Origin: Neomesorhizobium sp963726065
GTDB taxonomy: Bacteria > Pseudomonadota > Alphaproteobacteria > Rhizobiales > Rhizobiaceae
NCBI GenBank assembly: GCA_963726065.1
Contig: CAVSAU010000012.1
Coordinates: forward strand, 186,001 to 250,000
DNA: 64,000 nt
Reading direction: 5' to 3'
Under the pieces are notes generated by a model. The model saw only the letters and a program-made list of their open reading frames with translations. It did no database searches and had not been told where the DNA came from. The position numbers and the translations under genes were made by a program. Positions 58,635 through 64,000 of the stretch are shown one piece after another (position 1 is the first letter of the stretch; the number at the start of each line of letters is the position of its first letter).

Positions 58635-61109
58635 TCAGCTCTTGCGCGGCAATTGCGGCACGAGGCTGCGCTTGCCGCCGTCCTTGCCCGACGAAGCGTC
58701 CTTCGGCTTTGCCGCCGGCGCCTTTTTCGCGACGGCCTTTTTCGCCGCTGGCTTGCGGGGAGCCGGATCCTTCTTCGGCTCTTCCTTCTTGGGTTTCACC
58801 GGCACCTCGTCGGCAAGCGATTCGAGCTTCAGGCCGGTCTCGCCGGTCTCCTTCTTCTCGACCGTCACGCGCACCGTACCGCCCTTCTTGAGCTTGCCGA
58901 ACAGCACTTCCTCGGCGAGCGGCTTCTTGATGTGCTCCTGTATGACGCGGCCAAGCGGCCGCGCGCCCATGCGTTCGTCGTATCCCTTGTCGGCAAGCCA
59001 TGCGATGGCTTCCGGCGACAGGTCGAAGGTGACGCCGCGCTCGGAAAGCTGCGCCTCCAGCTGCATGACAAACTTCTGCACGACCTGATGCACGACCGGA
59101 ACCGGTAGCGAGCCGAACGGAATGATCGCGTCGAGACGGTTGCGGAACTCCGGCGTGAACAGCCGGTTGATCGCCTCGACATCGTCGCCTTCGCGCTTCG
59201 TCGAACCGAAGCCGATCGCCGCGCGCTGTGCATCCGACGCGCCCGCATTCGTCGTCATGATGAGAATGACATTGCGGAAGTCGATCTGCTTGCCGTTGTG
59301 GTCGGTCAGCTTGCCGTGGTCCATGACCTGCAACAGGATGTTGAACAGGTCGGGGTGGGCCTTTTCCACCTCGTCGAGCAACAGCACGCAGTGAGGATGC
59401 TGGTCGACGCCGTCGGTCAGAAGGCCGCCCTGGTCGAAGCCGACATAGCCCGGAGGCGCGCCGATCAGCCGGCTGACCGTGTGGCGCTCCATGTACTCCG
59501 ACATGTCGAAGCGCAGGAGTTCGACGCCGAGCGAGGCGGCAAGCTGCTTTGCCACTTCGGTCTTGCCGACGCCGGTCGGGCCGGAGAACAGATAGGAGCC
59601 AATCGGCTTCTCCGGCTCCCGCAGGCCGGCACGCGCCAGCTTGATCGCCGACGACAGCGCGGTGATCGCCGTATCCTGGCCGTAGACAACGCGCTTCAGC
59701 TCGACCTCGAGACCGGCCAGCACCTTCTCGTCGTCGGCCGAGACCGTCTTCGGCGGGATGCGCGCCATGGTGGCGACGGTCGCCTCGATCTCCTTGACGC
59801 TGATCGTCTTCTTGCGCTTCGGCTCGGGCAAAAGCATCTGCGAGGCGCCGGTCTCGTCGATCACGTCGATCGCCTTGTCCGGCAGCTTGCGGTCGTTGAT
59901 GTAGCGGGCCGAAAGCTCCACCGCCGCCTTGATGGCGTCGTTGGTGTAGCTCACCTTGTGGAATTCCTCGAAGTAAGGCTTGAGCCCCTTCATGATTGCG
60001 ATGGCGTCATCCACGGTCGGCTCGTTCACATCGATCTTCTGGAACCGGCGCACCAGCGCGCGATCCTTCTCGAAGAACTGGCGGAACTCCTTGTAAGTGG
60101 TTGAACCGATGCAGCGAATCAAACCGGACGAAAGCGCCGGCTTGAGCAGGTTGGAGGCGTCCATCGCGCCGCCGGACGTGGCGCCGGCGCCGATGACGGT
60201 GTGGATCTCGTCGATGAACAGGATGGCGCCCGGATAGTCCTCGAGCTCCTTGACGACCTGCTTCAGCCGCTCCTCGAAATCGCCGCGATAGCGCGTGCCA
60301 GCCAGAAGCGTGCCCATGTCGAGCGCAAAGATCGTGGCGTCCGCCAGCACTTCCGGCACCTCGCCCTCGACGATGCGCTTCGCCAGGCCCTCGGCGATCG
60401 CCGTCTTGCCGACGCCGGGATCGCCGACGTAAAGCGGGTTGTTCTTCGAGCGGCGGCACAGCACCTGGATGGTGCGGTTGATCTCGGGCTCGCGGCCGAT
60501 CAGCGGATCGATGCGGCCGGCCTTGGCCTTCTTGTTGAGGTCGACGCAATAGGCGGTCAGCGCGTCCTGCTGCTGCTTCTTCTTGCCGCCCTCTTCCGAG
60601 GAATCGCCGCCGGAAGAACCGGGCTGGTCTTCCTCGGCGCCGCGCGGCGCGCGCGTTTCGCTGGCGCCGGGGCGCTTGGCTATGCCGTGCGAGATGTAGT
60701 TGACCGCGTCGTAGCGGGTCATCTGCTGTTCCTGCAGGAAATAGGCGGCATGGCTCTCGCGCTCGGCGAAGATGGCAACGAGCACGTTGGCGCCGGATAC
60801 TTCCTCGCGGCCGGAAGACTGAACATGAATCACGGCGCGCTGGATGACGCGCTGGAAGCCGGCAGTGGGTTTGGAATCCTCGTCGTAGCCGGTGACGAGG
60901 TTGTCGAGTTCCGTGTCGATGTAGGTGAGCACGGTCTGCTTGAGTTCGTCGAGATCGACATTGCAGGCGCGCATGACGGCGGCGGCGTCGCCGTCGTCGA
61001 TCAGGGCCAGGAGCAGATGTTCGAGCGTCGCGTATTCATGGTGACGCTCATTGGCAAGGGTAAGCGCCTGATGCAGCGCCTTTTCCAGGCCTTGCGAGAA
61101 AGCCGGCAT
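58635..61109 (-). CDS. clpA: ClpA, ATPase subunit of the ClpAP protease
   Basis: 824-residue AAA+ unfoldase feeding ClpP. N-domain 1-140 (SQGLEKALHQALTLANERHHEYATLEHLL), D1 Walker A GDPGVGKT (229-236), D2 Walker A GPTGVGKT (about 508-515), D2 region GAPPGYVGFDQGG. The linker (about 148-185) is Gly/Ser/Lys rich. The last ~55 residues form an unusual Lys/Ala/Pro-rich tail (KPAAKKAVAKKAPAAKPK) beyond the family's usual end. It starts 6 bases after clpS, forming an operon with its adaptor. Intact. Confidence 0.95.
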   Translation of the reverse strand: MPAFSQGLEKALHQALTLANERHHEYATLEHLLLALIDDGDAAAVMRACNVDLDELKQTVLTYIDTELDNLVTGYDEDSKPTAGFQRVIQRAVIHVQSSGREEVSGANVLVAIFAERESHAAYFLQEQQMTRYDAVNYISHGIAKRPGASETRAPRGAEEDQPGSSGGDSSEEGGKKKQQQDALTAYCVDLNKKAKAGRIDPLIGREPEINRTIQVLCRRSKNNPLYVGDPGVGKTAIAEGLAKRIVEGEVPEVLADATIFALDMGTLLAGTRYRGDFEERLKQVVKELEDYPGAILFIDEIHTVIGAGATSGGAMDASNLLKPALSSGLIRCIGSTTYKEFRQFFEKDRALVRRFQKIDVNEPTVDDAIAIMKGLKPYFEEFHKVSYTNDAIKAAVELSARYINDRKLPDKAIDVIDETGASQMLLPEPKRKKTISVKEIEATVATMARIPPKTVSADDEKVLAGLEVELKRVVYGQDTAITALSSAIKLARAGLREPEKPIGSYLFSGPTGVGKTEVAKQLAASLGVELLRFDMSEYMERHTVSRLIGAPPGYVGFDQGGLLTDGVDQHPHCVLLLDEVEKAHPDLFNILLQVMDHGKLTDHNGKQIDFRNVILIMTTNAGASDAQRAAIGFGSTKREGDDVEAINRLFTPEFRNRLDAIIPFGSLPVPVVHQVVQKFVMQLEAQLSERGVTFDLSPEAIAWLADKGYDERMGARPLGRVIQEHIKKPLAEEVLFGKLKKGGTVRVTVEKKETGETGLKLESLADEVPVKPKKEEPKKDPAPRKPAAKKAVAKKAPAAKPKDASSGKDGGKRSLVPQLPRKS

Positions 61110-61115
61110 TTTACC

Positions 61116-61466
61116 TCACTTCTTTTCCATCACGCACTGCAGCGGATGCTGGTGCTGACGGGCAAAATCCATGACCTGGGACACTTTGGTCTCGGCCACT
61201 TCGAATGTATAGACCCCGCATTCGCCCACTCCGTGGTTGTGGACATGAAGCATGATGCGGGTCGCGGCTTCGCGGTCCTTCTGGAAAAAGCGTTCCAGCA
61301 CGTGGACCACGAACTCCATCGGCGTGTAGTCGTCGTTGAGGATGAGAACGCGATAAAGGCTTGGCTTCTTGGTCTTCGGCTTGGTGCGCGTAATGACTGC
61401 GGTGCCGCGGCCTGGGCCGTTGCCGCCTTCATCGCCATTCTGCATTCGTGCCGCGCCCTGGTGCAT
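61116..61466 (-). CDS. clpS: ClpS, N-degron adaptor for ClpA
   Basis: 116 residues; a disordered N-terminal tail (to about 35) that would reach into ClpA, then the ClpS fold: VLILNDDYTPMEFVVHVLERF (substrate-pocket Asn44-Asp45) and RIMLHVHNHGVGECGVY. Met at 61466 or 61445 may be the start. It delivers proteins with destabilising N-terminal residues to ClpAP. First gene of clpS-clpA. Confidence 0.95.
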   Translation of the reverse strand: MHQGAARMQNGDEGGNGPGRGTAVITRTKPKTKKPSLYRVLILNDDYTPMEFVVHVLERFFQKDREAATRIMLHVHNHGVGECGVYTFEVAETKVSQVMDFARQHQHPLQCVMEKK

Positions 61467-61640
61467 GGCATCCCCACCAATCGATCAAGCTTTTCCTTCC
61501 TCTCGTCGCAACCTGATGAGTTGCGACATGTAGGTACTCACCAAGAGATTTTAAGGCCTTCTTTCGCGCTGACAATATGAAGCGTTTGGCAAAGCGCGTG
61601 TTTTGGCACAATCGTGAACAACAGAGCGTTTCAAGGCATG

Positions 61641-61672
61641 AAAAAACCCGGCTGCGCGGCGCAGCCGGGTTC
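61641..61672 (-). terminator. Rho-independent terminator of the phasin gene
   Basis: Minus strand: AACCCGGCTGCG-CCGCGCAGCCGGGTT, a long stem, followed by T residues. It lies 44 bases after the phasin stop. Confidence 0.92.
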
Positions 61673-61715
61673 GCTTGCGGATCAAAAGACCCGCACCCCC
61701 GCCATTTCTGGAAAA

Positions 61716-62051
61716 TTACTTCGCCTTGGCGACAAACGATTCGAAAGGCTTGTAGGCGTCCTTGGCGACTTCGGCGTAGAGTTCGCCGATCTTGGTCGCC
61801 TGGGCAACGAAGGCCTCGTAGGCCGTCTTCGCATAGTCGGTCTGGACTTCGATCGCCTTTTCCAGCGACTTGGCGGCGACCAGCTTCTCGAGCGCGGCGC
61901 TGCCGGTCTCGAACGACTTCTTGGTGTACTCGGTCGCCTCGACGGCGATCGCCTGGAAACCCTTCGACAGCGAGGCGAAGCTCTTCAGGCCGTTGTCCAT
62001 GAATTCCTTGCCGAACTTGCCGGCATCTTCGAACGTCTGCGTCATGTGCAT
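61716..62051 (-). CDS. Phasin (polyhydroxyalkanoate granule protein)
   Basis: 111 residues from ATG 62051, which has AAAAGGGAC just upstream (a Met at 62063 lies before that site). Mostly helical, low in aromatic residues: MHMTQTFEDAGKFGKEFMDN, LSKGFQAIAVEATEYTKKSF, LEKLVAAKSLEKAIEVQTDY, ending ESFVAKAK. This matches the phasin_2 family, which coats PHB granules. Promoter and operator are described separately. Single-gene transcript with its own terminator. Confidence 0.92.
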   Translation of the reverse strand: MHMTQTFEDAGKFGKEFMDNGLKSFASLSKGFQAIAVEATEYTKKSFETGSAALEKLVAAKSLEKAIEVQTDYAKTAYEAFVAQATKIGELYAEVAKDAYKPFESFVAKAK

Positions 62052-62086
62052 GTCCCTTTTCAAAAAGTGGGATGATCAGCACGCCA

Positions 62087-62130
62087 TTGTGCAATGCAAT
62101 TTTTCTATTGTGCATTGCACAAAAAGTCAA
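62087..62130 (-). promoter_or_regulatory. Phasin promoter with embedded palindromic operator
   Basis: On the minus strand: -35 TTGACT (62125-62130), 17-base spacer, -10 TAGAAA (62102-62107). The spacer contains a perfect 15-base palindrome TTGTGCA-A-TGCACAA (62108-62122). A second, less perfect copy (TTGTGCAATGCAATT on the plus strand) lies at 62087-62101, 21 bases away, two helical turns. This is the layout of a repressor site; PhaR, the usual phasin repressor, binds TGC/GCA-rich sequences. Assignment to PhaR is inferred. Confidence 0.75.
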
Positions 62131-62342
62131 TGCCGAAATCGTGATCGAGCATGGCGATGCACCCGGCATCCGCGGCGCAAGACGCCGAATTTTGAGTCAA
62201 TTGAGCCTAAAGAGCGATCAAAATTATGAACGCGGCGGTTACCATAAACGGATTGGTAACGTCGTTCACTTAGGGTTTGTCCGAATGCGAGGCAGGGAAC
62301 CTTTGCCGCCTCCGGGTGCAGTGAAATTCAAAGGAAATAACA

Positions 62343-63747
62343 GTGCGTCAGGCGTGGGCAGGCTTTTCGACCTTTTCGGTATCCCCTTTCAAATCAATTC
62401 TGGCCGGCATCGTAGCCATCGCGATGACACTTGGCGCCGCGACCGGTGCGAGTGCTGCTTCATCGAAGTCCGCGGCGATCGTGGTCGACGCCAACACCGG
62501 CAAGACGCTGTTTTCGGAGAACGCCGACGCGCCGCGCTATCCCGCCTCGCTGACCAAGATGATGACGCTCTACCTAGTGTTCGAGGCGCTCAACTCGGGC
62601 AAGCTGTCGATGTCGAGCCGGGTGCCCTTCTCCGCGCAGGCTGCGGCCGAGGCGCCGACCAAGCTCGGCGTGAAGGCCGGAAATTCGGTGACGGTCGAGA
62701 CCGCGATCTATTCGCTGGTGACCCGCTCGGCCAACGATTCCGCGACCGCGCTGGCCGAATTGATCGGCGGATCGCGTCAGAACTTCGCCCGCATGATGAC
62801 GGCCAAGGCGCGTCGCCTCGGCATGAGCGGCACCACCTTCCAGAACGCCCACGGCCTGCCCGACGCCGCGCAGAAGACGACGGCGCGCGACATGTCGGTG
62901 CTCGGCATCGCACTGCGCGAGCACTTTCCGCAATATTACAAGGTGTTTCTCGGCCCGCTCCTTCACCTACGGCAAGACCCGCATCGCCAACCACAATCGC
63001 CTGCTCGGCCGTGTCAACGGCGTCGACGGGATCAAGACGGGCTATACCCGCGCATCCGGTTTCAACCTCGTGTCCTCGGTATCGGACGGCGATCGGCGTA
63101 TCGTCGCCGTCGTGATGGGCGGCCAGTCGGGCCGTTCCCGCGATGCACGGATGGCCGAGCTAATCAAGAAATACCTGCCGAAGGCCTCGACCCGTGGCGG
63201 CGGTCCGTTGATCGCCAGGGGCGGAGATTCGCCGATCGCCGCACTCGCATCCGCCATCCTGCCGAAGCGCAAGGCGCCGACACCCGAGGCCCGTCCGGAC
63301 GTGATCGTGGCGCTCAGCGAGGAAGAGGTTCAGGAAGCCGAAAGCCAGCAGATGGCCGCGCAGGAAACCGTGATCGAGGAGACCACCGCGCCGATCGTGC
63401 AGGCCTATGCCGCGGTGGAGCCCGCGCCCCAGCCTAAAGCCGCGCCGCGCCCGAAGGCCGAGGTAACCGTCGACCCGATACGCACCTCGTCCACCGCGCC
63501 GGAAGGATGGGCCGTGCAGGTAGCCTCTTCGCCGAGCGAAGCCGAAGCGCAGGGCTTCCTCGCCAAGACGACGAAGCAGGCCCCCAAGGCCGTTGCCTCC
63601 GCATCGCCCTTCACGGTTCCTTATGTGAAGGACGGCACCACCTACTACCGAGCGCGTTTCGGCGGCTTCGGCTCTAAGACCGCCGCATGGGACGCCTGCG
63701 CCGCGCTGAAGAAGAAGAAGATCTCCTGCTACGCCGTCCAGCAATAA
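62343..63747 (+). CDS. D-alanyl-D-alanine carboxypeptidase (S11) with SPOR domain, one frameshift
   Basis: Periplasmic penicillin-binding protein trimming peptidoglycan stem peptides. GTG 62343 has AAAGGAAA upstream. Signal peptide to about 37 (GATGASAAS). Catalytic motifs: SLTK (Ser69, Lys72), SAN (129-131), KTG in DGIKTGYTRASG after the shift. One extra T in TTT at about 62945 breaks VFSARSFTYGKTRI. The last ~75 residues (EGWAVQVASSPSEAEAQGFL... TYYRARFGGFGSK) form a SPOR domain that binds denuded septal glycans, so it likely acts at division sites. Confidence 0.92.
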
Positions 63748-63792
63748 GTCAGGCCGATCGACCTCCGGGAAATGTAGTTAGTCGAAGGAGAG

Positions 63793-64000
63793 TTAGTGGT
63801 GATCAGAGAGAAGGACGTCCTTGGCTTCGTTGATACGCGTCGCCAGGAAAGAGGAGCCGCCGAGATCGGGGTGCAGGCGCTGCATCAGGCGGCGATGCGC
63901 CTTGCGGACATCCGCCGCACTGGCGCCCGTTTCAAGACCAAGGATCTCGTAGGCCTCCTCCTTAGTCATGGCGCCCGAACCTGGCGCAACACGCTGCCGG
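63793..64000 (-). CDS. J-domain (DnaJ-like) protein, 5' end outside the window
   Basis: C-terminal 69 codons of a minus-strand gene running past the window edge. The J domain starts at TKEEAYEILGLETGASAADV, continues RKAHRRLMQRLHPDLGGSSF with the diagnostic HPD, and ends NEAKDVLLSDHH. A J domain at the extreme C-terminus is typical of the membrane-anchored, TIM14-like DnaJ proteins of alphaproteobacteria; the anchor would be upstream. Confidence 0.9.
   Translation of the reverse strand, partial: RQRVAPGSGAMTKEEAYEILGLETGASAADVRKAHRRLMQRLHPDLGGSSFLATRINEAKDVLLSDHH

Noticed and set aside
60201..61580. Plus-strand open frame of 459 codons
   Set aside because: Antisense to clpA and clpS; shadow of the codon bias.

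Overview
This looks like a piece of an alphaproteobacterial chromosome of the order Hyphomicrobiales (Rhizobiales), most like the Mesorhizobium/Phyllobacteriaceae group. Grounds are the high GC content, rhizobial-type gene order (tRNA-Tyr and tRNA-Gly beside rlmB; a desulfurase-sufBCDS-DUF59-sufA operon), a GTTC-N7-GTTC SOS box in front of dinB, an Irr-type iron-control palindrome in front of suf, and a phasin gene. The genus is inference; no rRNA gene is present.

Layout. 1-10.9 kb is accessory: a partial PAS histidine kinase, an IS200/IS605 transposase remnant, a peptide/nickel-type ABC transporter operon (binding protein, fused double ATPase, two permeases), an exported YcaC-like hydrolase, a small cysteine-rich secreted protein and an IS5-family transposase next to tRNA-Gly. 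10.9-22 kb is mostly core: tRNA-Gly, tRNA-Tyr, an exported amidohydrolase, rlmB, the glyoxylate operon gcl-hyi-glxR with a divergent IclR regulator, SOS-controlled dinB, a 55-residue membrane protein and a lipoprotein esterase. 22-28.5 kb is a Bat/MoxR operon (moxR, DUF58, DUF4381, two VWA proteins, BatD). 28.6-37.1 kb is accessory: a sulfatase divergent from a periplasmic HAD phosphatase, a Crp/Fnr regulator, an antitoxin-like XRE protein, a FadL porin, a small hypothetical gene and an IS3-family element beside tRNA-Thr. 37.1-64 kb is core: nadK, a DEAD-box helicase, two GFA-fold proteins, TfoX-N, the suf operon, a hydrolase, paiB, tyrS, an AsmA-like giant, Bcp, an M23 peptidase, azlCD, clpS-clpA, a phasin, a D,D-carboxypeptidase with a SPOR domain and the end of a J-domain protein.

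How they fit. gcl-hyi-glxR turns two glyoxylate into glycerate through tartronate semialdehyde. The suf block builds Fe-S clusters and appears to be iron-controlled. clpS-clpA forms the N-degron adaptor/unfoldase pair. The phasin promoter carries an operator-like palindrome lying exactly between its -35 and -10 boxes. The sulfatase and HAD phosphatase look like a secreted ester-hydrolysing pair.

Quality warning. Many clearly conserved genes, including tyrS, nadK, sufB and sufC, are broken by single-base shifts, several of them traceable to one base too many or too few in a short homopolymer. This is better explained by sequence or assembly indels than by gene decay. Such genes are annotated over their full inferred span. 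I found no CRISPR array, prophage or complete defence system, and nothing I can defend as a wholly new multi-gene system.
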